Part shown: positions 18,252 to 27,873 of the stretch, piece after piece
How the letters are laid out: each line of letters starts with the position of its first letter
Position numbering within the stretch: the first letter of the stretch is position 1
From: CAYRGG01 sp964423745
GTDB taxonomy: Bacteria > Pseudomonadota > Gammaproteobacteria > Competibacterales > Competibacteraceae
Reading direction: 5' to 3'
Assembly: GCA_964423745.1 (NCBI GenBank)
Contig: CAYRGG010000011.1
Coordinates: forward strand, 27,661-91,660
DNA: 64,000 nt
Program-made: the position numbers and the translations under genes
The notes under the pieces: model-generated
Databases searched by the model: none
What the model saw: the letters and a program-made list of their open reading frames with translations, nothing else
Told to the model about the DNA's origin: nothing

Positions 18252-19883
18252 TCATCGAGGAGATATTTCCGCACCTTCCGCAGGGGGATAATAAGCAATC
18301 ATATCATCTGATACATCAGGCGGCGTATCAAAACTGTGATAGGGCGGAGGTGAGCTCAATGTCCACTCCAGACCACGAGCACCATCCCAAACTTTGTCAG
18401 TAGCTTTCTCGCCGCCTCGAATGCATTTGATGACTACATAGAGAAAAACCAACTGAGAAAGACCGAACAGAAACGCGCCAATGGAGGAAATCATATTGAA
18501 CTCGGTGAACTGTAGCGCATAGTCGGGAATGCGCCGAGGCATACCGGCCAAACCTAAAAAGTGTTGCGGGAAGAACAAAACATTGACCCCCACCACAGAC
18601 AACCAAAAGTGCCGTTTGCCCCACTTTTCATCGTACATATGCCCAGTCCACTTCGGCAACCAATAATAAGCAGCTGCCATAATGGAAAACACCGCGCCGG
18701 GCACTAGTACATAGTGAAAATGCGCTACCACAAAATAGGTGTCGTGGTACTGAAAATCTGCTGGCGTGATAGCCAGCATCAAGCCAGAGAAACCGCCGAT
18801 GGTGAATAAAATCACAAAAGCAATGGCAAACAGCATGGGGGTCTCAAAGGTCATGGCGCCTCGCCACATGGTGGAGACCCAATTGAACACCTTGACCCCC
18901 GTAGGAACAGCGATCAACATGGTGGCGTACATAAAGAAAAGCTCACCGGCCAAAGGCATACCGACGGTGAACATATGATGGGCCCACACGATGAAGGATA
19001 AGAAAGCAATGGAGCCTGTGGCGTACACCATTGAACTGTAACCAAACAACGGTTTACGGGCAAAGGTGGGAATGATGGAGGAGACGATGCCAAACGCCGG
19101 CAGAATCATAATATAGACTTCGGGATGACCAAAAAACCAAAAAATATGCTGAAACATCACCGGGTCACCGCCACCGGCGGCGTTAAAAAACGACGTACCA
19201 AAGTACTTGTCAGTTAACAACATGGTTACCGCACCGGCTAACACTGGCATAACGGCAATCAGTAGATACGCCGTAATCAACCAGGTCCAAACGAATAAAG
19301 GCATTTTCATAAGGGTCATGCCCGGTGCCCGCATATTCAAAATCGTCGCAATGACGTTGATGGCACCCATGATGGAAGACGCGCCCATCATATGAATAGA
19401 TAAAATCACGAAAGGAAATGCAGCGCCCGTTTGCATCACCAGGGGCGGATAAAGGGTCCAACCGCCAGCAGGACCACCACCTTCCATAAATAGCGTAGAC
19501 AGCAAGAGGGTAAAAGCAAACGGCAGAATCCAGAAACTCCAATTATTCATCCGTGGTAAAGCCATATCCGGCGCACCCACCATCATCGGGAGTAACCAGT
19601 TCGCTAACCCCACAAAGGCCGGCATAACCGCCCCAAAAATCATAACCAGCGCGTGCATGGTGGTCATCTGATTAAAAAAGTAAGGATCCACCAGCTGCAA
19701 GCCAGGTTGGAATAACTCAGCTCGAATCACCAACGCCATGGTTCCGCCGACGAAAAACATGGCTAACGAAAACAGCAAATAAAGGGTGCCAATATCCTTA
19801 TGGTTTGTGGTAAACAACCAACGTGTGATGCCGTAGGGATGCTCTTCGTGATGTTCCGTATGAACGGTGCTTTCTGTACTCAT
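18252..19883 (-). CDS. coxA: Cytochrome c oxidase subunit I (A-type heme-copper oxidase)
   Basis: The 543-residue protein carries the heme a, heme a3 and CuB centres. Heme and copper histidines lie in TTMHALVMIFGAVMP, FWFFGHPEVYIMILPAFG (with the Glu of the D channel and the His-Tyr cross-link pair), VWAHHMFTVGM and VVAHFHYVLVPGAVF. The A-type family is supported by GHPEVY. Genes for heme A synthesis and CuA-bearing subunit II in the same block agree. The last residues after the twelfth helix form a soluble tail. It is separated from coxB by 3 bases and from the tiny gene downstream by 71 bases containing an inverted repeat. Confidence 0.98.
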   Translation of the reverse strand: MSTESTVHTEHHEEHPYGITRWLFTTNHKDIGTLYLLFSLAMFFVGGTMALVIRAELFQPGLQLVDPYFFNQMTTMHALVMIFGAVMPAFVGLANWLLPMMVGAPDMALPRMNNWSFWILPFAFTLLLSTLFMEGGGPAGGWTLYPPLVMQTGAAFPFVILSIHMMGASSIMGAINVIATILNMRAPGMTLMKMPLFVWTWLITAYLLIAVMPVLAGAVTMLLTDKYFGTSFFNAAGGGDPVMFQHIFWFFGHPEVYIMILPAFGIVSSIIPTFARKPLFGYSSMVYATGSIAFLSFIVWAHHMFTVGMPLAGELFFMYATMLIAVPTGVKVFNWVSTMWRGAMTFETPMLFAIAFVILFTIGGFSGLMLAITPADFQYHDTYFVVAHFHYVLVPGAVFSIMAAAYYWLPKWTGHMYDEKWGKRHFWLSVVGVNVLFFPQHFLGLAGMPRRIPDYALQFTEFNMISSIGAFLFGLSQLVFLYVVIKCIRGGEKATDKVWDGARGLEWTLSSPPPYHSFDTPPDVSDDMIAYYPPAEGAEISPR

Positions 19884-19886
19884 GCC

Positions 19887-21035
19887 TTATTTCTCCGCAG
19901 TCTGTAAGCGTAGCGCCTTGATAGCCATAGGTTGAACTAGATCGCCCACATTATTACCCCAACTGTTGCGCTTGTAGGTGATAACAGCAGCCAACTCTGA
20001 ATCACTCAACTGACTAGCAAACCCTTGCATAGCTGTGCCTTGTTTGCCATTCAGCACCATATTGATGTGATCATCCACTGGCCCCTTAACTACCTTGCTG
20101 CCGGCCAAAGCCGGGAACACCGGCGGCATGCCCTCGCCATTGGCTTGATGGCAGGCGACGCAATTGCCAGCATAGACCTCTGCGCCTTTTGCCATAAGAT
20201 CGTCTTTACTCCACTCCTGGTCAGCAGATGCAGCGGTTGCTCCTTGCTCTTCACCCTTTTGCTCGGTTAACCATTGCTGATATTCTTCTTCTGTCTTAGC
20301 GATGACGACGACGGGCATAAAACCGTGATCTCTGCCACATAGTTCTGTGCATTGACCACGATAAACACCCGGTTCCTCGATACGAGTCCAACTCTCGTTG
20401 ACAAAACCCGGAATTGCATCCCGCTTCCAACCCAGATCTGGCACCCACCAGGAATGAATCACATCGGCAGCCGTGGTCAAAATACGTATTTTTTTACCGA
20501 CAGGAACTACTAGGGGATTATCGACTTCCAGCAAATAATGTTCGCCTTTTTCCTGCCTGTTATTGACTTGCTCTCGGGGCGTCGCTAATTTGCTGAAGAA
20601 ACTAATCCCCTCGTTCAAATAATCGTATTGCCATTGCCATTGGTAGCCTGTCACCTTAATGGTGACGTCGGCATCCGCTGTGTCTTCCATGGCGATTAAG
20701 GTTTTTGTGGCTGGAATCGCCATGCCGATAAGAATCAACATGGGCACGATAGTCCAGATAATTTCTACGGTGGTGCTTTCGTGAAATTGTGCAGCCTTAA
20801 CATTGCGGGATTTACGATGGTAATAAATGGAGTAAAACATAACCCCAAAGACACCGATGCCGATAAGCACGCAAATACCCAAGATCAGCATATGCAGGCT
20901 ATACACTTCGCGACTGAACGAGGACACACCCTCGGTCATATTTAAACCAAATTCAGCGAAAGCAGACACACTCCATAGAAGGAGGATTATCATGAAAAAA
21001 ACTTTGCGCATGTGCGCGGAGAGTGTCACTAACAT
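19887..21035 (-). CDS. coxB: Cytochrome c oxidase subunit II with fused cytochrome c domain (caa3-type)
   Basis: Subunit II accepts electrons from cytochrome c at the CuA site. The 382-residue protein has a signal peptide, two membrane helices, the WQWQYDY aromatic block, and CuA ligands in HSWWVPDLGWKRDAIPG and YRGQCTELCGRDHGFMPVVV. An extra C-terminal domain from about residue 275 carries a heme c site C292-V-A-C295-H296 and a downstream axial Met candidate in GTAMQGFASQLSD, making this caa3-type. I keep the first ATG because AAGGAG lies 12 bases upstream; a second in-frame ATG 8 codons in has no such site. Confidence 0.97.
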   Translation of the reverse strand: MLVTLSAHMRKVFFMIILLLWSVSAFAEFGLNMTEGVSSFSREVYSLHMLILGICVLIGIGVFGVMFYSIYYHRKSRNVKAAQFHESTTVEIIWTIVPMLILIGMAIPATKTLIAMEDTADADVTIKVTGYQWQWQYDYLNEGISFFSKLATPREQVNNRQEKGEHYLLEVDNPLVVPVGKKIRILTTAADVIHSWWVPDLGWKRDAIPGFVNESWTRIEEPGVYRGQCTELCGRDHGFMPVVVIAKTEEEYQQWLTEQKGEEQGATAASADQEWSKDDLMAKGAEVYAGNCVACHQANGEGMPPVFPALAGSKVVKGPVDDHINMVLNGKQGTAMQGFASQLSDSELAAVITYKRNSWGNNVGDLVQPMAIKALRLQTAEK

Positions 21036-21094
21036 GCAGTTTTTTTGCTCCTTACAGTAGGAATTTTATTTGACGACCTGCTGGGCATGACCCA

Positions 21095-21577
21095 CTATGC
21101 AGGCCGCAATGTACGGGACAGCTCCATCGCCAAATGGCGGCGTTCATCCTCGTGGAGAAAACGTCCAACTTCAACTGCCCGCCCATGGGACCGAATAAAC
21201 AGTCGGCTAGGATACCATGCTTTTGGACAAGGCTCCAAAACCACTTTCGCCCACATCCGCCCTAAGGTGCATTGATGGCGCGGGAAACGCCGACCTTTTT
21301 GGATGCGGATAGAGTCATTGGAAATACAAATCACTTCACATTCATAGCAGCGGCAAACAACCAGGTACAGACCAGTGCCAAGAGCAATCATTTCCAGACC
21401 GGCAAACGGCAACACCAACCAAAACCCCATGACAGCCAAACTTACCGCAATAAAACTGGAAATGGTTAAAAGACTTAAGAAAAACACCATAGCCCCACGC
21501 CATGATAAGGAACGGTTAGGGCGCAGAACAAAGAGCCATTGGTTTTCAACACCTTGCTGTTTTTGTGTATCAACCAT
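21095..21577 (-). CDS. DUF2244 domain-containing membrane protein
   Basis: The product of about 160 residues matches DUF2244: a hydrophobic pair of helices (about residues 31-70), then ECEVICISNDSIRIQKG and the Trp/Pro-rich C-terminal block ending in a charged region LHEDERRHLAMELSRTL. Such genes often sit next to coxB in gammaproteobacteria and their role is unknown. I chose the ATG at 21577 because it gives the family length. The frame remains open 29 codons further to a TTG at 21664 without a clear ribosome-binding site, so a longer form is possible. Confidence 0.8.
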   Translation of the reverse strand: MVDTQKQQGVENQWLFVLRPNRSLSWRGAMVFFLSLLTISSFIAVSLAVMGFWLVLPFAGLEMIALGTGLYLVVCRCYECEVICISNDSIRIQKGRRFPRHQCTLGRMWAKVVLEPCPKAWYPSRLFIRSHGRAVEVGRFLHEDERRHLAMELSRTLRPA

Positions 21578-21756
21578 CACCGTGTACTCGAAGTTTGTCT
21601 TTAATCTTTTAGTAGGACGACTAGATGTCTTCAAGGTTTGCTTTTTAACACTTTCATAGGACAACTAAAAACGGCATTTGTTACCACAACATTAAAGTAT
21701 CCTTATATACTCGTTGAAACTTGTCAATAACCAACCTATTCCCATAGAACCGTTGC

Positions 21757-22446
21757 CTATACGGCAAGTAACGGATCGAGATGCAGACAAGCCGCTAAAT
21801 GCTTTGGCTCAAAGGTGGCCAGATAGGGGGTAACGCCTAGACAAGGCGCTGGGATGCCTAGACGCAGGGTTTCTAAATTTTCATCTAAACGTTCGGTGTT
21901 AGGGTCTATAATATTAGCCACCCAACCGGCCAATGTTAAACCCGCTCTCTGAATGGCGTCGGCGGTTAGAAAGGCATGATTAAGGCATCCGAGACGCACA
22001 CCAACCACCAAGATAATGGAAAGCTTTAAAGCGCTCGCCAGCGCCCCCACATCTCCGCACTTACCTAAAGGCACCCGCCAACCTCCAACACCCTCAACCA
22101 CCAGATAATCCGCGTGTAGGGTCAATGCTTCAGTCATTTCACAAATCCAAGCGAAATCCAAGTCTGTCCCCACCTCGGCAGCCGCAATATGCGGCGCGAT
22201 GGCTGGCTCAAAAGCGTAGGGATTGATGGACTCATAGGGAATTGCTGCTGACGACGCTGCTTGTAGCAGCAACGCGTCTTCGTTGCGCAAACCCTGGGGA
22301 GATGGGTGACAGCCGCTGGCGATGGGTTTCATACCGATGACCCGCTGACCGTGTTTCTGCAGCGCCTTGATGAGACCACAACTTACCCATGTTTTACCGA
22401 TACCCGTATCGGTTCCGGTAACAAAAAAACCTTTCAATGGATTCAT
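21757..22446 (-). CDS. bioD: Dethiobiotin synthetase
   Basis: ATP-dependent closure of the ureido ring of dethiobiotin from diaminopelargonate and CO2. The 229-residue protein has the P-loop GTDTGIGKTW at residues 10-19, MKPIASGCHPSPQGLRNEDALLLQ, the LVVEGVGGWRVPLG switch block and LGCLNHAFLTADAI near residue 150. It is the last gene of bioB-bioF-bioH-bioC-bioD, 11 bases behind bioC. bioA is not in the window. Confidence 0.97.
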   Translation of the reverse strand: MNPLKGFFVTGTDTGIGKTWVSCGLIKALQKHGQRVIGMKPIASGCHPSPQGLRNEDALLLQAASSAAIPYESINPYAFEPAIAPHIAAAEVGTDLDFAWICEMTEALTLHADYLVVEGVGGWRVPLGKCGDVGALASALKLSIILVVGVRLGCLNHAFLTADAIQRAGLTLAGWVANIIDPNTERLDENLETLRLGIPAPCLGVTPYLATFEPKHLAACLHLDPLLAV

Positions 22447-22457
22447 AGATAGTTATC

Positions 22458-23339
22458 CTAAGGCCGTCGTCGTAGTTGAGCGATAGGGAACACCGCCGTG
22501 CCGTCCTCACGCTGCATAGAGATGCCCGCTTGGGGTAACCAAGCATGACCATAGACCACCTCATAGGTGACCGGCAAGAGTCCATCGGCGCCACGAAACC
22601 TTTCATAGGCGTTTTGTAGCGCCCGTAAGCGTCCTTTCCCAGTGAGGTTTCGAGAGCGACCTGCAGACAGGTTATGGGCACCCAACGTCTTTAAATCCCG
22701 CATAAGGACAAAAATATCTGGATAAGTCAACGTAATGACTTCCATATCCATCACGGGATCGGCAAAGGCGGTATGGACCAGTGCATCGCCCACGTCATGC
22801 ATATCCGTAAAGGCATTAACGTGGTTATAGCTGTCCACCGTTTGCCAACTTTGCCGCAGCTCTTTGAGGGTGTCGGGTCCTAGTGTGCTGAATAGGAGTA
22901 AGCCACCGGGTCTAAGGACACGCCGGAACTCTCGGAAGGCCCGCTCGAGATCCTCACACCATTGCAAGGTTAAATTGGAAAACAACAAATCACAGCTGGC
23001 GTCAGCCAGGGGCAATGTTTCCGCATCACCACACACACAATGAAGTTTGCGTAACCACGGGGTGCGCTTGCGGGCAATGGCAAGCATATTGGGCGCAATG
23101 TCTAAACCGATAACCTGTGCCTTACGGTATCTTTTCAAAAGGGCATTAGCGCTGATGCCGGTGCCACAACCTACGTCCACTAAAACTTTAGGAACCAAGC
23201 GTATTAAGTCAAGTCGCTCTAACAAACGCTGACCCACTTCCCGTTGTAGCACGGCGGCTTCATCGTATTGGGCAGCAGCCCCGTCAAAGGATTGTCGAAT
23301 GCGCTGCTTGTCGAGAAAAAAAGGCGAGGGGTCATTCAT
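22458..23339 (-). CDS. bioC: Malonyl-ACP O-methyltransferase
   Basis: BioC methylates malonyl-ACP so that it can prime pimelate synthesis. The 293-residue protein starts with the family-typical basic segment RIRQSFDGAAAQYDEAAVLQREVGQRLLERL, has a SAM-binding VDVGCGTGISANALL near residue 55 and the DLLFSNLTLQWCEDL block near residue 110, then DLKTLGAHNLSAGRSR, which is conserved in BioC. The start overlaps the bioH stop by 4 bases. Confidence 0.96.
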   Translation of the reverse strand: MNDPSPFFLDKQRIRQSFDGAAAQYDEAAVLQREVGQRLLERLDLIRLVPKVLVDVGCGTGISANALLKRYRKAQVIGLDIAPNMLAIARKRTPWLRKLHCVCGDAETLPLADASCDLLFSNLTLQWCEDLERAFREFRRVLRPGGLLLFSTLGPDTLKELRQSWQTVDSYNHVNAFTDMHDVGDALVHTAFADPVMDMEVITLTYPDIFVLMRDLKTLGAHNLSAGRSRNLTGKGRLRALQNAYERFRGADGLLPVTYEVVYGHAWLPQAGISMQREDGTAVFPIAQLRRRP

Positions 23340-24181
23340 GAAATAAAAACCTGCAGATGATCCATAAATTCTTGCCTATGGGAAAAAAAGGGTGCATGGG
23401 CAGCACCTTTAAGAACATGCAAGCGGGCCTTGGGTAAGAGACGCTGCACAGCTTTCCCAGCCCTGGCTGGAACCAGGTTATCGCGGCGACCTAGCAAAAG
23501 CAGCGTGGGACATTGAATACTTTGCAATTCAGGGCGCAAATCTTCAGTTTCCAGAAGCTCTAGGCCAGCTTGCAACCACTCTGGATCAGGATCGCCGTGT
23601 TGAAAAACCAGCGCTCGTAAAGCTCGCAGTTGGGCCACTTCGTGTTCTCCCCCATGAACCTCAAGGGCCAGAAAACGCTTTAGTGTGCTACGATAATCGT
23701 GACTCAAGTTTTCTGCAAACTGATGCAATACGCGGTAATCCACAGCGTAAGGCCAATCGGGACGACGCACAAAACACGGCGAAGCACTCACCAAAACCAG
23801 TTTACTGACTCGTTCAGGGGCATCGATGGCTAGTCGTTGGGCAATCAACCCCCCCAAAGACCAGCCAATCCAGATAGCCCTAGAGGGTGCATAGGCACCA
23901 ATTTGATGACTCAATGTGCGCAGGATGAAGGCAGATTGGTCATCCTTGTCTCCATTGGTTAAGGCATCGTCTTTGCTAGTTTGCTGAGTAGTCGGCGTCG
24001 GCATAGGCATCTGGAAAGGGAGACGGCTATAGCCATGGCCGGGAAGATCGATCAAGGTGATGCGATAATGATCCACCAGGGCTTCTACCACATCCTCCCA
24101 AACGCCAGAATGCATACCCCAACCGTGGAGAAACACCAAATCAGGACCTTCGCCTACTTGTTGTACATACAAATCTGCCAT
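23336..24181 (-). CDS. bioH: Pimeloyl-ACP methyl ester carboxylesterase
   Basis: Alpha/beta hydrolase of 281 residues that removes the methyl ester from pimeloyl-ACP methyl ester to end fatty-acid-like elongation. Seen are the oxyanion HGWGMHSGVW near residue 20, the nucleophile elbow GWSLGGL near residue 107 and the C-terminal catalytic His in LKGAAHAPFFSH. A polar insertion rich in Thr, Gln and Asp (about residues 58-85) interrupts the usual core between LPGHGYS and the nucleophile, and makes the protein slightly longer than typical. It lies 5 bases behind bioF and overlaps bioC. Confidence 0.95.
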   Translation of the reverse strand: MADLYVQQVGEGPDLVFLHGWGMHSGVWEDVVEALVDHYRITLIDLPGHGYSRLPFQMPMPTPTTQQTSKDDALTNGDKDDQSAFILRTLSHQIGAYAPSRAIWIGWSLGGLIAQRLAIDAPERVSKLVLVSASPCFVRRPDWPYAVDYRVLHQFAENLSHDYRSTLKRFLALEVHGGEHEVAQLRALRALVFQHGDPDPEWLQAGLELLETEDLRPELQSIQCPTLLLLGRRDNLVPARAGKAVQRLLPKARLHVLKGAAHAPFFSHRQEFMDHLQVFIS

Positions 24182-24186
24182 ATCTG

Positions 24187-25377
24187 TTACAACTGCGCCG
24201 ACAACGAAACTTGAGAGCCATCCCGCTTCATAACCGTGGTCAGTGCGCTTAATAGACGATCGATATGAACTTCTTGATGGGCCGCAGATAAGGTGATACG
24301 CAAACGGGCTGTCCCGATGGGAACTGTCGGTGGACGAATGGCGCTAACCAAAATGCCTTGTTCGCGTAAACCTTCACTCAATGCCAGAGCAGCGCCCGCA
24401 TCCCGCACCACCAAGGGTTGGATGGGTGTCATGGAATCCAGCAAAGGCAAACCCAGTTGTTCAGCTCCGCGGCGAAAGCGTTTTATGAGAGCCTGCAGAT
24501 GAACTCGCCGCCACTCTTCCTGGCCCGCTATCCGCAAACTCATGCGGGTTGCCGCCGCCACAGCTGGCGGTGTGGCGGTTGTGAAAATATAAGTTCGAGC
24601 TTTTTGGATTAAGGTTTCGATCAAAGATTTACTGCCAGCCACAAAAGCGCCGGAAGTGCCAAAGGCTTTGCCCAGGGTTCCTACTACGATAGGCACATCA
24701 TCCAACGTTAAACCAAAGTGCGCCAATGAGCCTTTACCTTCAGGCCCTAACACCCCAAAACCGTGAGCATCATCCACCATCAACCCAGCATCCTGGGCAC
24801 GGGCGATTTCCGCTAGCGCTGGCAAGGGCGCCAAATCTCCATCCATACTGAAGACACCATCGGTCATAACTAAGGCTCGCCCCCCTGCAGCCCGGTTGAC
24901 TAAACGCTGGTTCAACGCGTTTACATCGGCATGGGCGTAGCGCCATAAACGAGCACCGGAAAGCAACCCTGCATCCAACAGGGAAGCATGATTGAGACGA
25001 TCTTCAAAAACGGCGTCGCGGCGCCCAAGCAACCCCGACACCACCCCCAAATTCGCCATATAACCGGTGGAAAACAACAGTGCCCGGGGTCGACCGGTAA
25101 ACTCAGCCAATTCCTCTTCCAAGGCATGATGCTCTAGGCTATGACCGTTGACTAGGTGAGCCGCGCCGCTGCCTACGCCGTAACGTTGTGCAGCCTTTTG
25201 TAGAGCATCGATAACTTGGGGATGATTGGCAAGCCCCAGGTAATCATTGCTACAAAAAGCTAGGTAATTTTTACCGTCCATGCGGATCTGTGCGCCTTGC
25301 GGACTATCGAGCACCTGCCGCACCCGGTAAAGCTGTTGCCCTTTGATTTTTGCCAACTGGGACTCGAGCTCAAACAT
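24187..25377 (-). CDS. bioF: 8-amino-7-oxononanoate synthase
   Basis: PLP enzyme condensing pimeloyl-ACP (or CoA) with L-alanine. The 396-residue protein shows the family blocks YLAFCSNDYLGLANHP, GSGAAHLVNGHSLEHHALE, VMTDGVFSMDGDLAPLP, the Asp/His pair in MVDDAHGFGVLG and the PLP-binding Lys in VGTLGKAFGTSGAFV. It lies 38 bases behind bioB within the bio operon. Confidence 0.97.
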   Translation of the reverse strand: MFELESQLAKIKGQQLYRVRQVLDSPQGAQIRMDGKNYLAFCSNDYLGLANHPQVIDALQKAAQRYGVGSGAAHLVNGHSLEHHALEEELAEFTGRPRALLFSTGYMANLGVVSGLLGRRDAVFEDRLNHASLLDAGLLSGARLWRYAHADVNALNQRLVNRAAGGRALVMTDGVFSMDGDLAPLPALAEIARAQDAGLMVDDAHGFGVLGPEGKGSLAHFGLTLDDVPIVVGTLGKAFGTSGAFVAGSKSLIETLIQKARTYIFTTATPPAVAAATRMSLRIAGQEEWRRVHLQALIKRFRRGAEQLGLPLLDSMTPIQPLVVRDAGAALALSEGLREQGILVSAIRPPTVPIGTARLRITLSAAHQEVHIDRLLSALTTVMKRDGSQVSLSAQL

Positions 25378-25415
25378 ATAAAGCTAACCGATTGATCATC
25401 GTCGTTGCTAGAACT

Positions 25416-26453
25416 TTAAACTGACAACTGAGCTGCACTGGCGCTATCTGCTTTCTGATCTACCTCTTCGGTGGCTTCGGCATTCGCCACTTCTAAGGGC
25501 TTTATGCCTAACCTTTCCATCAACAGACGATCGTGTTGAGCGCTAGGGTTTTCCGTGGTAAGCAATTTTTCACCATAGAAAATAGAATTAGCCCCCGCGA
25601 AGAAACAGAGAGCTTGCAATTCATCGCTCATTTCGGTACGACCCGCCGATAAGCGCACAAAGGATTTCGGCATCAAGATACGCGCCACCGCGATGGTGCG
25701 CACAAATTCCAAGCCATCCAATGGGTCGATGCCATAGAGGGGCGTACCTTCCACCTGAACTAACATATTGATGGGCACACTTTCCGGGTGCTGCGACAAA
25801 TTGGCTAAAGCCACCAGCAATCCCGCTCGGTCTCGAACGTCTTCACCCATGCCGATGATGCCACCGGAACAGACGTTGATACCGGCTTCCCGCACATGGG
25901 TCAAAGTATCCAGCCGATCTTGATAGGTGCGGGTGGTGATGATTTCACCGTAAAACTCAGGGGAAGTATCCAGATTATGGTTGTAATAATCTAACCCGCC
26001 CTGTTTTAGCCGTTCTGCTTGACGAGCCGTCAACATACCTAGGGTTACACAGGTCTCCAAGCCTAAAGCTTTCACCCCTTCTACCATTTTTATGACATCT
26101 TCTAAATCCCGATCTTTAGGATTGCGCCAGGCCGCCCCCATACAAAACCGCGAAGCCCCTTTATCTTTGGCAAGCCGGGCTTTTTCCAAGACATCTTCTA
26201 CGGGTAGCAAACGTTCCCGTTCTAAACCCGTACTGTAACGACCACTCTGAGGACAATAGGCGCAGTCCTCGGGACAAGCACCGGTCTTTATGCTCATCAG
26301 AGTGCTGACCTGCACCGCATTAGGATCAAAATGATGACGATGAACGCTTTGGGCTTTGAACAAGAGATCGTTAAACGGTAATTGGAATAGCCTGCTGACC
26401 TCAGCTACCGTCCAATCATGACGCAGGTTCTCGGTGATTTCAGTGGATGTCAT
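25416..26453 (-). CDS. bioB: Biotin synthase
   Basis: Radical SAM enzyme inserting sulfur into dethiobiotin. The 345-residue protein has the radical-SAM cysteine motif CPEDCAYCPQSGRY near residue 60, the YNHNLDTSPEFY block, CSGGIIGMGE and the conserved Arg in FVRLSAGRTEMSDE together with FFAGANSIFYGEKLLTT. A slightly acidic C-terminal tail ends the protein. Its ATG overlaps the stop of an upstream small membrane-protein gene by 4 bases, so translation may be coupled to it. Confidence 0.98.
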   Translation of the reverse strand: MTSTEITENLRHDWTVAEVSRLFQLPFNDLLFKAQSVHRHHFDPNAVQVSTLMSIKTGACPEDCAYCPQSGRYSTGLERERLLPVEDVLEKARLAKDKGASRFCMGAAWRNPKDRDLEDVIKMVEGVKALGLETCVTLGMLTARQAERLKQGGLDYYNHNLDTSPEFYGEIITTRTYQDRLDTLTHVREAGINVCSGGIIGMGEDVRDRAGLLVALANLSQHPESVPINMLVQVEGTPLYGIDPLDGLEFVRTIAVARILMPKSFVRLSAGRTEMSDELQALCFFAGANSIFYGEKLLTTENPSAQHDRLLMERLGIKPLEVANAEATEEVDQKADSASAAQLSV

Positions 26454-26854
26454 TCATTAACTCCCGGTTTATCGATGGGCACATCGACCCATTCATCGTT
26501 ATAAATTCGCACCAAGTCCACAATAGACCAGGGTATAATAATGAGCGCCGCTAACGCCCAAGCCACCAAGTAGTAATGCCATCCGCCGCCTGGAATGAAG
26601 GTAGCCACCACCACCAGAAAACCGGTAATGGCATAGAATCGCGTGGCTGCCCGTTGGGTGTAATAACCGACTTTGGGATTAGGATGATGGCGATTTAACG
26701 CATATACCAGCATAGAGGCGCCGCACCACAACATAATCAGGGGAATCACCGTCAAAGAGATAATGTTGCCATAGTGCATTATGGTGGCGGCATTACGGGC
26801 CGAAGAGCCGCGAGCGATAGGCCCTAGGGTGGTTTTTTCTGATCTTTCCAACAT
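26450..26854 (-). CDS. Small membrane protein, first gene of the bio operon
   Basis: The 134-residue protein has about three hydrophobic segments (near residues 30-52, 73-90, 92-112), separated by a basic loop NRHHPNPKVGYYTQRAATR and followed by an acidic tail DEWVDVPIDKPG. I do not recognise a named family. It overlaps bioB by ATGA and starts the operon, divergent from comF, so it is expected to be transcribed with biotin synthesis. It does not resemble BioY. A membrane role tied to biotin is possible but only by context. Confidence 0.72.
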   Translation of the reverse strand: MLERSEKTTLGPIARGSSARNAATIMHYGNIISLTVIPLIMLWCGASMLVYALNRHHPNPKVGYYTQRAATRFYAITGFLVVVATFIPGGGWHYYLVAWALAALIIIPWSIVDLVRIYNDEWVDVPIDKPGVNE

Positions 26855-26995
26855 GGTGGGATCGTAGACGTGTAATGTTTTCGCAAAGCGGACAACAATA
26901 ATCCTAACAACACAACTAAGCTGTAGAGTAGAATAGAATAGAATTCCTTGTCATAGTAACAAGTGGTCCTAGACTGTCAACCAAAAGCTAATCCG

Positions 26996-27721
26996 ATGGT
27001 TTACCAATGGATAAAAAAACTACAATTTCAGCTTTTCCCTGCCATCTGCTTGGTTTGTGGAGCACCTGGCGAAGCGGTTTTAGATCTCTGTGCTGGTTGT
27101 CATAGGGAATTGCCGCGGAATAACCATGCTTGTGGCTGTTGCGGCATACCCCTCTATGGAGATAAGACTCTTGTATGTGGCCAGTGTCAGCAACATCCCC
27201 CGCCTTACGAGAGAACACTAACTCCGTTTCTCTATGAACCACCCATGGATCATTTAATCCAGTTGCTCAAGTTCCAAGGTCAACTTGCCGCGGCAACCCT
27301 GCTGGGTAACTTATTACAAGAGATGCTTACTCAACGCACAGCACCTTTACCGGAAGCGCTGCTGCCGGTGCCCCTGCATCCAAAACGGTTAGCTGAGCGG
27401 GGTTTTAATCAAGCCCTCGAGATTGCTCGTGTGGTGAGTAAACCCCTAGCGATTCCGATAATAGCCCGCACCGTGCAACGCCACCGTCCCACGCCACCGC
27501 AAGTATCCTTAAATGCTAAGGCACGTCGAAGCAATGTGCGCGGCGCTTTTCGACGCCAGCAACTCATTCAGGCAAAACATGTGGCTATCATCGACGATGT
27601 TATCACCACCGGTAGTACCGTGACTGAAATAGCTGGGGTGCTCAAGAAGGCGGGTGTGGAAGAGATTGAAGTGTGGGCGTTAGCGCGTACGCCGGTGAAT
27701 GTTATCCCTAAATCAAGTTAA
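26996..27721 (+). CDS. ComF family phosphoribosyltransferase-like protein
   Basis: The 241-residue product has the ComF layout: two N-terminal zinc-ribbon-like cysteine pairs (CLVCG, CAGC, then CGCC and CGQC) and a C-terminal type I phosphoribosyltransferase domain with the PRPP loop VAIIDDVITTGSTVTEI near residue 195. ComF proteins function in natural transformation in some species. The ATG at 26996 fits the family start; an in-frame GTG at 26963 would add 11 residues. It is divergent from the bio operon, the arrangement often seen in gammaproteobacteria. Confidence 0.93.
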   Translation: MVYQWIKKLQFQLFPAICLVCGAPGEAVLDLCAGCHRELPRNNHACGCCGIPLYGDKTLVCGQCQQHPPPYERTLTPFLYEPPMDHLIQLLKFQGQLAAATLLGNLLQEMLTQRTAPLPEALLPVPLHPKRLAERGFNQALEIARVVSKPLAIPIIARTVQRHRPTPPQVSLNAKARRSNVRGAFRRQQLIQAKHVAIIDDVITTGSTVTEIAGVLKKAGVEEIEVWALARTPVNVIPKSS

Positions 27722-27745
27722 TAGACTTACCATATCGCAGTTTGA

Positions 27746-27757
27746 AATCTTAAGATT
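27746..27757. promoter_or_regulatory. 12-base perfect palindrome upstream of the betaine transporter
   Basis: AATCTTAAGATT lies about 120 bases before the substrate-binding protein gene and 25 bases after comF. Its place in the promoter region fits an operator, but I cannot name a regulator, and a chance palindrome of this length is possible. Confidence 0.25.
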
Positions 27758-27873
27758 AGATGTTGAGCGCGATTTATGTAAGTTACAGCTCCGGCAACTT
27801 CCGTTATCCTCAAATTCAACTTTTGTCCGCTTTTATGAACCTATTATCAGAATCTGATTTTCCGTAAATAACG

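Noticed and set aside
26855..26995. BirA operator between the bio operon and comF
   Set aside because: No good match to the TTGTAAACC / GGTTTACAA dyad is present; the short CTTGT...ACAAG repeat is too weak to claim.
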